64,000 nucleotides of DNA. Origin: JAHRAW01 sp965212085 (GTDB taxonomy: Bacteria; Pseudomonadota; Gammaproteobacteria; Arenicellales; Poriferihabitantaceae). The stretch is taken from assembly GCA_965212085.1 (NCBI GenBank), contig OZ243042.1, forward strand, positions 2,232,001 to 2,296,000. The letters run 5' to 3'. Position numbers and translations under genes: made by a program. How positions within the stretch are numbered: position 1 is the first letter of the stretch; every line of letters begins with the position of its first letter. Of this stretch, positions 8,789 to 17,719 are shown piece by piece. The notes below the pieces were generated by a model. That model ran no database searches and was not told where the DNA came from. It was given only the letters and a program-made list of their open reading frames with translations.

Positions 8789-11191
8789 ATGACACACCCA
8801 ACCTTTGCGTTTCATTCTCTCGCCCGGATGACCCGGATCGCCCGAGTGTCCCGCCCGTTGCTTGTTGCCCTGCCGGCGGTAGTGCTTGCCGCGGGGCTTC
8901 ACCACCCGGCATCGGCGCAACAGTCCGCGTCCGCGGCCCCGTCCGCCACCTTGCTGGAAGAGGTGGTGGTAACCGCGCGCAAGCGCGAGGAATCCGCCCA
9001 GGACGTGCCGCTGCCGATTACCGCCTACGGCGCCGAGCAGATTGACGCCCTCAAGGTGCGCGACCTGACTTCGCTGGCGGTGGGCATCCCCAACGTGGCG
9101 CTGGACGACATCGGCACCATCAAAGGAGTCGCCAACTTCTCCATCCGCGGCCTCGGCGTCAACAGCTCCATCCCTTCCATTGACCCCACGGTCGGCGTGT
9201 TCGTGGACGGCGTCTATATGGGCGTCAACTACGGCATTTTGTTCGACACCTTTGACCTGGAAAGCATTGAAGTGCTGCGCGGGCCACAAGGCACCTTGTT
9301 CGGGCGCAACGTTACCGGCGGCGCGATCCTGCTCAACAGCAAAAAGCCCGGCCCGGAGCGCGAATCCGTCATCAAAACCGCCGTGGACCGAGGCGATGAC
9401 GGCGGCCACGACGGCCTCAACCGCTACTTGATGGGCAGCACCAGCGGCCCCATCAGCAAAACCGTGAACGCCAAAATCACCGCCTACTACAATGATGACG
9501 ACGGCTGGTTTGAGAACGATTTCAACGGCGACAATTTCGGCGAACTGGAGCAGGTGATGTTCCGCCCCAGTCTGGTGTGGACGCCGAATGACGACGTGGA
9601 GTTGTATGTGAAGTATGAAAATATGGACATCAAGTCGGATGGGCCGGCGGCGCAGTCGCATACCAACGGTAGCGGCACCCCCGGAACCCCGAACAATTAT
9701 GACCGCAACAGCCACAAGTTTTCCATTGATACGGAAGGTTTTCTGGAGGCGGAGAGCGATTTGTTTTCCGCCCAACTGGACTGGCGGGCGCACGGCGGCA
9801 CCTTCACCAACATCTTCGGCTGGAAAGACTACGAACATTCCTCGCTGAGCGACATTGACGCCCAACCACTCAATCTGTTCGATGCCCCCATTGACTTGGA
9901 AACCGACCAGTTCAGCAACGAGTTGCGCTGGAACGGCCTGCTGGCGAACGACCGCCTCAACTTCACCGCCGGGTTGTTCTACTTCACTCAGGATATATCG
10001 TACGCCGAGCGGCGTATTCTAAGTACTGAGCATGCTCCCGCACCTCTGCTCGGTGCCCCACCTGCGCCACCTGTGGAGCAGTTTATACTGGACGGCGGCG
10101 GCGAATACGAAGTGGAGACCACCGCATTGTTCCTCGCCGGCGATTACGACATGAACAACGCCTGGACCCTGAACCTCGGCATCCGCTACACGGAGGAGAA
10201 AAAAGACGCAAAAATTGCCTCGCTCATAAATAACCGTACCTTTTTCTCGGATGCCGAAGACCCTACTTCAACAATCGCTGCGGGAGGAGGGGATAACCGC
10301 TGCAACGTGGTGGACGGCACTTGCGGGTTTGATTTTGATGATGACGATGACTGGAACACCTGGTCGCCCAAGATCGGCATCACCCGCCACTTGGACAGCG
10401 GCGGGCTGGTCTATGCCCACTGGGCGCGCGGCTATCGTTCCGGCGGCTACAACCTGCGTAATACCGCCTCGCGCGACGACACGCGTCAAGACTTTATTCA
10501 AGTCGAAGCGTTTGACGAGGAGCGCACCGACAACTTTGAAATCGGTTACAAAAGCGACTATGCCCGTGGCCGCTTCAATGCTTCAATTTTCTACAACCGC
10601 ATTGAAGATATGCAGCGGGAATTGAACATGCCTAGCCAAGGTGCCGGCGTGGTGCAAATCGTTCGCAACACCGCGGACGCGCGCATCGTGGGGATTGAAC
10701 TGGAAGGCATCTACAAGGTAACCGACTACTTCATCCTGAACGCATCGGTGGGTGCGATAGACGCCGAGTACACCGAGGTGAAGGAAGACCTGAACGGAGA
10801 CGGCAATGTTGACGGGGCAGACGAAGATTTGGATCTGCCGCGCGCCGCCGACCTGACCTGGAGTTTGGGTTTCAACTGGGACGTGGAAATCGGCGGCTGG
10901 GGCTTTATGACCGCGCGCGCCAACTACGCCTACCGGGATGAGTCCGCCTATACCGATAGCAACCTGGGCTTCATCAACGAACAGGACATCGTCAACGCCG
11001 GGCTGGACTTCTACGGCAACAACGGCTGGACCATCGGGTTGTACGGCAACAACCTGCTGGATGAGGTCAAGCACGGCGGCGACACCCAACTGCCCGGCTT
11101 TATCGGCGTCCAGGCTAATATGCTCGGCGGAACCTTCTCCCCGCTGGCAAAAGGCCGCCACTACGGCGTGGAAGTCAAGCGCGACTTTTAA
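8789..11191 (+). CDS. TonB-dependent outer-membrane receptor
   Basis: 800 residues. Signal peptide to about residue 43 (HHPASA, then QQSA), TonB box EEVVVTARKREE at about 57-68, plug domain about 70-190 (NFSIRGLGVNSS, then LRGPQGTLFGRNVTGGAILL), then a 22-strand-type barrel ending in the aromatic KRDF terminus. One loop contains DLNGDGNVDGADEDLD, which resembles a calcium-binding loop. A strong site (CGGAGGT) precedes the ATG. It lies 79 bp after the TPR gene, so it is probably the client of the TonB2 complex. The substrate cannot be read from sequence. Confidence 0.92.
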   Translation: MTHPTFAFHSLARMTRIARVSRPLLVALPAVVLAAGLHHPASAQQSASAAPSATLLEEVVVTARKREESAQDVPLPITAYGAEQIDALKVRDLTSLAVGIPNVALDDIGTIKGVANFSIRGLGVNSSIPSIDPTVGVFVDGVYMGVNYGILFDTFDLESIEVLRGPQGTLFGRNVTGGAILLNSKKPGPERESVIKTAVDRGDDGGHDGLNRYLMGSTSGPISKTVNAKITAYYNDDDGWFENDFNGDNFGELEQVMFRPSLVWTPNDDVELYVKYENMDIKSDGPAAQSHTNGSGTPGTPNNYDRNSHKFSIDTEGFLEAESDLFSAQLDWRAHGGTFTNIFGWKDYEHSSLSDIDAQPLNLFDAPIDLETDQFSNELRWNGLLANDRLNFTAGLFYFTQDISYAERRILSTEHAPAPLLGAPPAPPVEQFILDGGGEYEVETTALFLAGDYDMNNAWTLNLGIRYTEEKKDAKIASLINNRTFFSDAEDPTSTIAAGGGDNRCNVVDGTCGFDFDDDDDWNTWSPKIGITRHLDSGGLVYAHWARGYRSGGYNLRNTASRDDTRQDFIQVEAFDEERTDNFEIGYKSDYARGRFNASIFYNRIEDMQRELNMPSQGAGVVQIVRNTADARIVGIELEGIYKVTDYFILNASVGAIDAEYTEVKEDLNGDGNVDGADEDLDLPRAADLTWSLGFNWDVEIGGWGFMTARANYAYRDESAYTDSNLGFINEQDIVNAGLDFYGNNGWTIGLYGNNLLDEVKHGGDTQLPGFIGVQANMLGGTFSPLAKGRHYGVEVKRDF

Positions 11192-11222
11192 TCCGCCGCT
11201 GGCACAAGTAACAGGTGGATGA

Positions 11223-11251
11223 CGTTGCGCGTCAAAACAAGGCGCGCAACG
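11223..11251. terminator. Hairpin between convergent genes
   Basis: A perfect 9-bp stem (CGTTGCGCG / CGCGCAACG) spans the 3' ends of the receptor gene and the convergent aminotransferase, overlapping the latter's stop codon. There is no clear U-tract on either side, so a terminator role is only suggested by position. Confidence 0.35.
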
Positions 11252-12527
11252 CTTCCACCAGCCGTGCGACTTCCGCTTCGGTGTTGTAGTGGGCAAAACT
11301 GATTCGTAACACCCCGTCCTCGCTGTCTTTGAGTCCCACCGCCTCCAGCAACCGCCTGGCGTAAAAATGACCGTGGCCGGCGGCGATGTCCTTTGTCGCG
11401 AGGGCCGCCGACAACCGCGCAGACGAATAGCGTTCGCATACCAGCGCGAGGTTGGCTTCGCGGCCTTGCATGGTGTCGCGCCCGATGACGCGCAGGGGCA
11501 ACTCCCGCACCGCCTCCAGCAGGGTCGCGCACAGTTCGGTTTCGTGGCGGCGCATGATCTTTGAAACCGCCAGGGCTTTGTCGTTGAGCGAAACATCCGC
11601 TTCATCGGAACCGGAACCGGAACCGGAACCGGATTCGCCGAAGTGATGCCGGTAACTCGCCGCGAAATAATCCCCGAGGCCGGCCAGCGCGGCGATGGCG
11701 GCGTGATCCGGGCCGGCGGCGTCCAGGCGTTTCTCCGCGTGGCCGGTGTTGAAATAGTGGCACTGCGGGTCAAGGGCCGCGGCAAACTCCGGCGCCGTGT
11801 ACATCACGCCGAGGTGGGTGGCGTAGGTTTTGTAGGTGCTGAAACAATAGGTATCGGGGCGCAACGCGGCGAGGTCGGGCCATTGATGGGGGGCGCAGGA
11901 AACCCCGTCCACCACCACCCTGATCGGGTTTTCGTTTCCATTCTCGCGGCACAAGCCGATCACTTCGCCCACCGGATTGAGCGTACCGATGATGTTGGAA
12001 CTGTGCGTCATGCACAGGATTTTCACCCGCGCATCCAGCAGTCGCCGCAGCGCATCCACGCACAACTCGCCGGTCTGCGGATCCACCGCCCACATCACCA
12101 GTTTCGCGCCGCTGCGCCGGCAAAGCCGCTCCCATGCGCCGATGTTGGCTTCGTGATCCTGCCCCGAGACGATGACCTTGTCCCCCGGCTTGACGATGGC
12201 GGCGCAGGCCACCGCCAGGGTGTTGAGGTTCTGAGTGGTGGACGGGCCGAGGGTAACGGTGTCCGTTGCCACCCCCAGCAAGCCGGCCATGCTGCGGCGG
12301 CCATCATCCATTTGCTCGCCGGCAACGCGCAAGATTTCGGCGGCGCCGTAAGGCTGCGCCTTGTTGGCGCGGTAGAAGTGCAACAACCGCTCCAACACCC
12401 CCCCGGCCACATAACTGCCGCCGGCGTTTTCAAAAAACGCAGTCCTGGCCGGCAACGGTTCGGCAAAAGCGGGGAAACAGGCGCGCACGAACTCCAAGTC
12501 AAGACGCGGGTCGGGGGGTGGGGTCAT
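11232..12527 (-). CDS. Cysteine desulfurase-like class V aminotransferase (VC1184-type)
   Basis: 431 residues from the ATG at 12527. A fold-type I PLP enzyme: AFFENAGGSYV near the N-terminus, THSSNIIGTLNPV, the Asp in VVDGVSCAP, and the putative PLP lysine in CFSTYKTYATHLGV. It resembles the cysteine desulfurase-like VC1184 group rather than IscS/SufS, and the real substrate is unknown. Between about 305 and 320 lies a Gly-Ser run (GESGSGSGSGSDE) encoded by a tandem GGTTCC-type repeat at about 11605-11636, which could vary by slippage. It stands alone and converges on the receptor gene. Confidence 0.8.
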   Translation of the reverse strand: MTPPPDPRLDLEFVRACFPAFAEPLPARTAFFENAGGSYVAGGVLERLLHFYRANKAQPYGAAEILRVAGEQMDDGRRSMAGLLGVATDTVTLGPSTTQNLNTLAVACAAIVKPGDKVIVSGQDHEANIGAWERLCRRSGAKLVMWAVDPQTGELCVDALRRLLDARVKILCMTHSSNIIGTLNPVGEVIGLCRENGNENPIRVVVDGVSCAPHQWPDLAALRPDTYCFSTYKTYATHLGVMYTAPEFAAALDPQCHYFNTGHAEKRLDAAGPDHAAIAALAGLGDYFAASYRHHFGESGSGSGSGSDEADVSLNDKALAVSKIMRRHETELCATLLEAVRELPLRVIGRDTMQGREANLALVCERYSSARLSAALATKDIAAGHGHFYARRLLEAVGLKDSEDGVLRISFAHYNTEAEVARLVEALRALF

Positions 12528-12598
12528 GGATTGCGTGGCGTTATGGAAATGAGGCAAGGCGGCAGTGTGCGCCCGCCGGCGGCGGCGTGTCAAATGGT

Positions 12599-12724
12599 GT
12601 GGGGCGCGAGGGCGCGGGGTGGGTTGCGCGTGACGCGCATTGTGGGGGGGAGACCCCCCACGCCCCCCTGTGCGGCGCGGGAAAACATCCTGTTTTCAGC
12701 GCCGCTGCGCACATCCCTGTGCGC
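12599..12724 (+). repeat. Left arm of a long inverted repeat
   Basis: Runs from GGCGCGAGGGCGCGGGG through GTTGCGCGTGACGCGCAT and AAAACATCCTGTTTTCAGC. It is matched in reverse complement by 12938-13064 with scattered mismatches. Confidence 0.7.
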
Positions 12725-12754
12725 GATGGCCGGCTATCGCCGGGCCGAAAAAGC

Positions 12755-12818
12755 GGATCCGATACGATGAAAAATATGGTCGCTACGCTCCCTATTTTTC
12801 TATCGTTCGGGTATGACA
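12755..12818 (-). repeat. Degenerate family A repeat in the inverted-repeat centre
   Basis: Reverse orientation. It reads GGATCCGATACGATG ... CTATCGTTCGGGTATGACA, with several changes from the consensus ends. Confidence 0.7.
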
Positions 12819-12937
12819 CCGAGGGCGTAAGGAAGGACAAAGGAAGCGCAAAAGAAGCGACCAAGCCTCTTCGTTTCCCTTGCCCGTCTTTACACCCCTG
12901 CGGCCGTCCAACCGGCGGCGTAGCCGCTAACTTCGGC

Positions 12938-13064
12938 GTGCGCAGGACGCGCACGGCGGCGCTGGAAACAGGATGTTTCCCCGCGCCGCAAGGGGGGTCT
13001 GCGGGGGGTCTCCCCCCGCAAATGCGCGTCACGCGCAACCGCACCCCGCGCCTCGCGCCCGCGC
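12938..13064 (-). repeat. Right arm of a long inverted repeat
   Basis: Reverse complement of 12599-12724. It contains GAAACAGGATGTTTCC and ATGCGCGTCACGCGCAAC. The two arms lie about 213 bp apart. Confidence 0.7.
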
Positions 13065-13085
13065 CCCGCGCCTCGCGCAACCGGT

Positions 13086-13628
13086 TTAGCCTCTGGATTG
13101 TTCGTACCGGCCTTTTTTGCCGGGTAAGCGGGATAACCGGGAGCGGCGTTTGTCGCGGGTGTTGATTACCACCATGCGCCATACCACCCGCACCGCGAAG
13201 TATGCGGCGCAGGCCAGGGCGACGCCGAAGATCAGGCAGCCGAGCCACAGGGCGGCCAGTTCCTGCATCATGGTTTCGATGGTGATGCGGTGGATGGACA
13301 GGCCGGTGTCGCCGAGTAGCGCCGACCCCAGCAGGTAGGGGGGCGCGTACAAGACGATCCAGGTGAACGGGTTGGATAGCCACACCAGCACGATGGACAG
13401 CGGCAGGTTGGCGCGCCACAACACCGCCAGCAACGCCGCCGGCAGCATTTCCAGGGGCATCGGCAGGTAGGCGCAGAACAGGCCGACGGCGGCGGCGCGG
13501 GAGATGGTGTTGCGGTTGATCATCCACAACGCCGGGTCGCTGAAGCGAATCCCCAGGTAGTGGAACGGCGGCAGGGATTTGATGCGCCCGGGGCCGGGCA
13601 GGTATTTTTTTATGCGCGCTCTGGGCAT
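13086..13628 (-). CDS. DUF2062 domain-containing membrane protein
   Basis: 180 residues from the ATG at 13628 (a TTG at 13640 is an alternative). The DUF2062 signature is present: an N-terminal basic stretch, then ISRAAAVGLFCAYLPMPLEMLPAALLAVLWRANLPLSIVLVW and NPFTWIVLYAPPYLLGSALL, with further hydrophobic helices to about 160 and a basic tail. Function in the family is unknown. It is divergent from comEC, and its start lies 82 bp from the comEC start. Confidence 0.85.
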   Translation of the reverse strand: MPRARIKKYLPGPGRIKSLPPFHYLGIRFSDPALWMINRNTISRAAAVGLFCAYLPMPLEMLPAALLAVLWRANLPLSIVLVWLSNPFTWIVLYAPPYLLGSALLGDTGLSIHRITIETMMQELAALWLGCLIFGVALACAAYFAVRVVWRMVVINTRDKRRSRLSRLPGKKGRYEQSRG

Positions 13629-13710
13629 GGTTTTGCTCAACTATTTGGTCAACGCGGGGCGATTGGTGGTAGTATAGCCGGGACAAGGATAGCGATCAGG
13701 ATGATCCATT

Positions 13711-16206
13711 ATGCGCCAGTTTGCGGACGGCTGTAACAACTCCCACCCCGACCCCCACCCCAAGCCCCACCTTCATCTGTGGCTGCTGGCGTTCTGCGCC
13801 GGCGTCGTCTCGCTGCGGTTTTTCCCGCAACTTCCGCCGCCGGCGTGGGGCGTGGCGGCGCTGCTGATGCTGACGCCGTGCGCTATGCGTTTTGCGTGGT
13901 TGCGGCCGGTGGCGGCTTTCGCGGCGGGTTTTTGCTGGGCCGGGCTGGTGGCCGCGGCGGTGCTCGACGCCGGCATTCCGGCGGCGCTGGAGAAAAAGGA
14001 CGTGGTCATTTCCGGGCGCGTGGTGGGCGCGCCCGTGGCCGCGGGCGAGTATCAGCGCTTTGATTTTGAGGTGGAGCAACTGGCGTGGCGGGGAAGCGCG
14101 TATCCGCCGCCGGGCAAGATTCGGCTGAAACTGTACCGCGCCCAACCGCACATCCTGAGCGGCCAGAAATGGCGCTTCACCGCACGCCTCAAACGCGCTC
14201 GCGGCTACCACAACCCCGGCGCGCCGTTTAACTACGAAACCCACCTGTTTCACCACCGCCTGCGCGCCACCGGCTACGTGCGCGAGCAGCCGCCGCCGGT
14301 GCTGCTGGAGCCGCAGAGCGCGTTTTCCATCACCGCCTTTCGCCAGCGCGTGGCCGGCTTCATTCGCGCCTCGCTGCCGTCCGGTGGGCGCGCCGGGCTG
14401 GTGACCGCGCTGGTGGTGGGCATCCGCAGCGACATGAGCGCGCACGACTGGGAGGTCCTGCTGCGCACCGGCACCATCCATCTGGTCGCCATATCGGGCC
14501 TGCACGTCGGCCTGGTGTCCGGGCTGGTGCTGCTGCTGGGCGCGTACTGCTGGCGGTGGGCGGGCGCGCTGCCCCTGCGCGTGCCGGCAACCCAGGTCGG
14601 GGTCGCCGCCGGGCTGCTGGCGGGGGTGGTGTATGCGCTTTTGGCGGGCATGACCATACCCACCCGGCGGGCGGTGTGCATGCTGGGGGTGGTGGCGCTG
14701 GCGATGTTTTTGCGGCGCCGGGCGTTTGGCGGTGAAACCCTGGTGATGGCACTGGCGGCGGTGCTGGCGGTGGACCCCCTTGCAACCCTGGCCGGCGGCT
14801 TCTGGCTGTCATTCGGCGCGGTGGCGGTGCTGGGCTTCGGCGTGGCGCGCGCCGGTGCGCGTCCCGCAACCGGCGTCAAACCGGAACTGAAACTGGCACC
14901 GGCAGCGGAACCGGTGCGGCGGATTTTGCGCAAACTGGGGGCGTGGACGGCGATACAAGGGGTGTTGTTCGTGGGCATGATGCCGCTACTGCTGGCGTTG
15001 TTTCACCGCGTCTCCATCGCCGCGCCGCCGGCCAACCTGGTGGCGGTTCCGGTGGTGGGGATGATCGCGGTTCCGGTGGCCTTGCTGGGGTTGCTGCTCT
15101 ATGCCATCGGGCTTGAAGGGTTGGCGGCGTTGGCGTTCCAGGGTTCATTGTGGGTCATTGAGCGGTTGTGGGTGCTGCTCGAATGGCTGGCCTCGACGGG
15201 CTGGGCGGTGTGGGAGCAGCCGTCGCCGCCGTTGTGGTCGCTGCCGCCGGCGGCGGTCGGGGTATTGTTACTGTTGTCGCCGAAAGTTTTTCCGGCGCGC
15301 TGGACCGGGTTGTTGTGGTTGCTGCCGTTGTTCTGGACTGGTGCCACCGCCCCCGCCACCGGCGAGTTCCGCTACACCATGCTCGAAGTCGGCCACGGGC
15401 TGGCGTCGGTGGTGCAGACCCGCAACCACCTGCTGGTGTACGACGCCGGGCCGCGCTTCAAAGGCGGCCTCGACGCCGGGCGCATCGTGGTGGTGCCGTT
15501 CCTGCAGCAATTGGGCGCCGGGGCCATTGACGTTTTCATCATCAGCCACGGCGACAACGACCACCTCGGCGGCGGCGGCGCGGTGCTGGAGCGTTTTGAG
15601 GCCGGGCGCGTCCTGAGCAGCGTCCCGGAAAAAATACCGGCGGCGCAGCGATGCCACGCCGGGCAAACCTGGGTGTGGGACAAGGTCCGGTTTGAAATGC
15701 TGTGGCCGCCGCGCCCCGGATCATCAGCCGCATCCGCCGTGGACGGCAACGACGCCTCCTGCGTGCTCAAGGTCAGTTCCGAGTTCGGTTCGGTGTTGCT
15801 GACCGGCGACATCGGCAAACCCGCGGAGCGCGCCCTCGCCCTCGCCCGCGCCGAATCCGGCGGGTTGAATCTGGCCGCGGACGTGTTGCAAGCCCCCCAC
15901 CACGGCAGCAAAACCTCTTCCACAGAGGGGTTTCTGAGCCGCGTACAGCCCGCCGTCGCGCTGGTCAGCATCGGCTACTTGAATCGCTACCGCCACCCCC
16001 ACAAGAGCGTTGCCAAACGCTACGCGCGCCGCCAAATTCCGGTCTATAACACCGCCGACGAAGGCGCCATCAGCGCGTCCTTTTCCGCCGCCGGCATCAA
16101 AGTGCAGGGGCATCGCGGCGTCCACCGGCGATACTGGTTGCAACGCGCCAAGCAACTGGGTTCGGTGGTGCGCGTCAACTCCCGGTGGCGGGATGAGCCG
16201 CCCTGA
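13711..16206 (+). CDS. comEC: ComEC/Rec2 DNA internalisation protein
   Basis: 831 residues. N-terminal membrane region and OB-like domain (to about 200), the Competence membrane domain (about 230-510, with GTIHLVAISGLHVGLVSGLVL and LLAGMTIPTRRAVCML), and a C-terminal metallo-beta-lactamase domain (about 550-790) with the metal motif ISHGDNDHLGGGG and LLTGDIGKPAE, then APHHGSKTSS. ComEC forms the inner-membrane channel for single-stranded DNA in natural transformation and may degrade the other strand. The gene appears intact. No other competence genes are visible nearby. Confidence 0.93.
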   Translation: MRQFADGCNNSHPDPHPKPHLHLWLLAFCAGVVSLRFFPQLPPPAWGVAALLMLTPCAMRFAWLRPVAAFAAGFCWAGLVAAAVLDAGIPAALEKKDVVISGRVVGAPVAAGEYQRFDFEVEQLAWRGSAYPPPGKIRLKLYRAQPHILSGQKWRFTARLKRARGYHNPGAPFNYETHLFHHRLRATGYVREQPPPVLLEPQSAFSITAFRQRVAGFIRASLPSGGRAGLVTALVVGIRSDMSAHDWEVLLRTGTIHLVAISGLHVGLVSGLVLLLGAYCWRWAGALPLRVPATQVGVAAGLLAGVVYALLAGMTIPTRRAVCMLGVVALAMFLRRRAFGGETLVMALAAVLAVDPLATLAGGFWLSFGAVAVLGFGVARAGARPATGVKPELKLAPAAEPVRRILRKLGAWTAIQGVLFVGMMPLLLALFHRVSIAAPPANLVAVPVVGMIAVPVALLGLLLYAIGLEGLAALAFQGSLWVIERLWVLLEWLASTGWAVWEQPSPPLWSLPPAAVGVLLLLSPKVFPARWTGLLWLLPLFWTGATAPATGEFRYTMLEVGHGLASVVQTRNHLLVYDAGPRFKGGLDAGRIVVVPFLQQLGAGAIDVFIISHGDNDHLGGGGAVLERFEAGRVLSSVPEKIPAAQRCHAGQTWVWDKVRFEMLWPPRPGSSAASAVDGNDASCVLKVSSEFGSVLLTGDIGKPAERALALARAESGGLNLAADVLQAPHHGSKTSSTEGFLSRVQPAVALVSIGYLNRYRHPHKSVAKRYARRQIPVYNTADEGAISASFSAAGIKVQGHRGVHRRYWLQRAKQLGSVVRVNSRWRDEPP

Positions 16207-16315
16207 TGCCTTGATGTGTACGCGGCAAAGGCGGTTTCAGATGCGTTCTAACCCGAATCGAATAAAGTTTCCACTCAGGTAAGCGTGCGGATGCGGGTTG
16301 CGGGGCTATCGGCCA

Positions 16316-17608
16316 TTACGCTTCCCGCGCAGCGCGTACGCCGTCCGCGACGTTGACCTTCCACAACAGCCAGCCGCCGATGACGAACAACAGCAGCAGC
16401 GAGAGTATGCTGTCGCGCTGACCGGCACCGGGGATGAGCAGGGGCGTGGCCGCCATCAGCAGCGGGCCGAGGATCGCCGCGAACTTGCCCACCATGTTGA
16501 AAAATCCGAAGAACTCGGCGCTTCGGGTTTTGGGCACGAAGCGCGCGTACATAGAGCGGCTGAGGCTTTGCACGCCGCCCTGGACAAGGCCGATGGCGGT
16601 GGCGAGGAGGTAGAAGTCGGCCGCTGAGTTGAGCCACCGCCAGGCGTACAACACCACCGAGACATACACCGCAAGCCCGATCAAGATGCCGCGCCGCGGG
16701 CCGATTTTTTGGCCGAGCCAGCCGAAGAACAAGGCCGCCGGGAAGGCCACAAACTGGGTCAGCAGCAGCGCGATGATCAGGCTGTCCCGTGGCAGGCCGA
16801 GGATGCGGTCGCCGAAAAACACCGCCATTTTGATGATGGTGCCGACGCCGTCAATGTAAAACCAGTAGGCGATCAGGAACAGGAACAGCGTGCGCATGCG
16901 GCGCAGTTCCTTGAAAGTGACCGCGAGTTGCGCGAGTCCGGCGCGGATTGCTTCGCCTGCGCGGGGTTGGTGCGCGGGCGCGGTTTCCTTGACCGTCAGC
17001 AACAGCGGCACGGTGAACAATCCCCACCATACCGCGACGCTGATGAAGGCGGCGGACAACGCCGATGCCGCGTCGGCGAAACCGAACCACTGGGGCTGGG
17101 TGACCATCAGCACGTTGAGCGCGAACAGCAGGCCGCCGCCGATGTAGCCGAGGGCGTAGCCGCAGGCCGAGACGACGTCGAACTGCGCCGGTTCCGAGAC
17201 CTCCACGATCATGGAATCGTAGAAAATGTTGGCGCCGGAAAAACCGATGCTGCCGAGGCCGTAGAGCAGCAACCCGACCCACCACAAGCCGGCGTGCACC
17301 CAGGCGAGGCCGGCGCTCATCAGGATGCCGGTCATGGCGAACGCCGCCAGAAATTTTTTGCGGCTGCCGCCGTGGTCGGAGATCGCCCCCAGCAGCGGCG
17401 CGGCGACGGCGATGAGGAGGCTGGAGGCGGCCAGCGTGATGTTGAACCAGAACTGCGCGGCGCCGGTGTCCATGCCGGCGGTGAGCACGTTGTAGTACAC
17501 CGGAAAAAAACCGGCGATGACGGTGGTGGCGAAGGCGGAGTTGGCCCAATCATACATTGCCCAGGCCAGCACCGGGCGGTTTCGCAGGAGGTTGCGGGGT
17601 TGGTTCAT
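16316..17608 (-). CDS. MFS transporter, UMF1 family
   Basis: 430 residues from the ATG at 17608. About 12 membrane helices. The first has the MYDWANSAFATTVIAGFFPVYY signature of the UMF1 (Atg22-like) branch, and a conserved SDHGGSRKK loop follows helix 2-3. Substrate unknown. It converges on comEC with 109 bp between them, and its 5' side faces the pyrX 3' end across about 110 bp. Confidence 0.85.
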   Translation of the reverse strand: MNQPRNLLRNRPVLAWAMYDWANSAFATTVIAGFFPVYYNVLTAGMDTGAAQFWFNITLAASSLLIAVAAPLLGAISDHGGSRKKFLAAFAMTGILMSAGLAWVHAGLWWVGLLLYGLGSIGFSGANIFYDSMIVEVSEPAQFDVVSACGYALGYIGGGLLFALNVLMVTQPQWFGFADAASALSAAFISVAVWWGLFTVPLLLTVKETAPAHQPRAGEAIRAGLAQLAVTFKELRRMRTLFLFLIAYWFYIDGVGTIIKMAVFFGDRILGLPRDSLIIALLLTQFVAFPAALFFGWLGQKIGPRRGILIGLAVYVSVVLYAWRWLNSAADFYLLATAIGLVQGGVQSLSRSMYARFVPKTRSAEFFGFFNMVGKFAAILGPLLMAATPLLIPGAGQRDSILSLLLLFVIGGWLLWKVNVADGVRAAREA

Positions 17609-17719
17609 CGGGAGCGGGTTGTCGTTTCGGGACGGGTGGTGGCGAGTGGCATGGCTCAATACAAATGAGACAGACCCTGTTGGTTGGTGCGGGCAGATCG
17701 GCGATAGCCGGACTGTCTT

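Larger units (their letters stand above)
12528..13085. other. Gene-free region built of a long imperfect inverted repeat
   Basis: No gene is supported here, although very GC-rich frames stay open by chance. Two arms of about 125 bp (12599-12724 and 12938-13064) are imperfect reverse complements. Each contains GTTGCGCGTGACGCGCAT, a G-run/C-run, and GGAAACATCCTGTTT or a close variant. The centre holds a degraded family A repeat. Confidence 0.7.

Noticed and set aside
8555..9865. 436-codon minus-strand frame opposite the TPR and receptor genes
   Set aside because: Antisense to two well-supported genes, with biased composition and no motif.
12541..13686. 381-codon minus-strand frame across the inverted repeat and the DUF2062 gene
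   Set aside because: It covers repeat DNA and reads DUF2062 in the wrong frame; no domain is visible.
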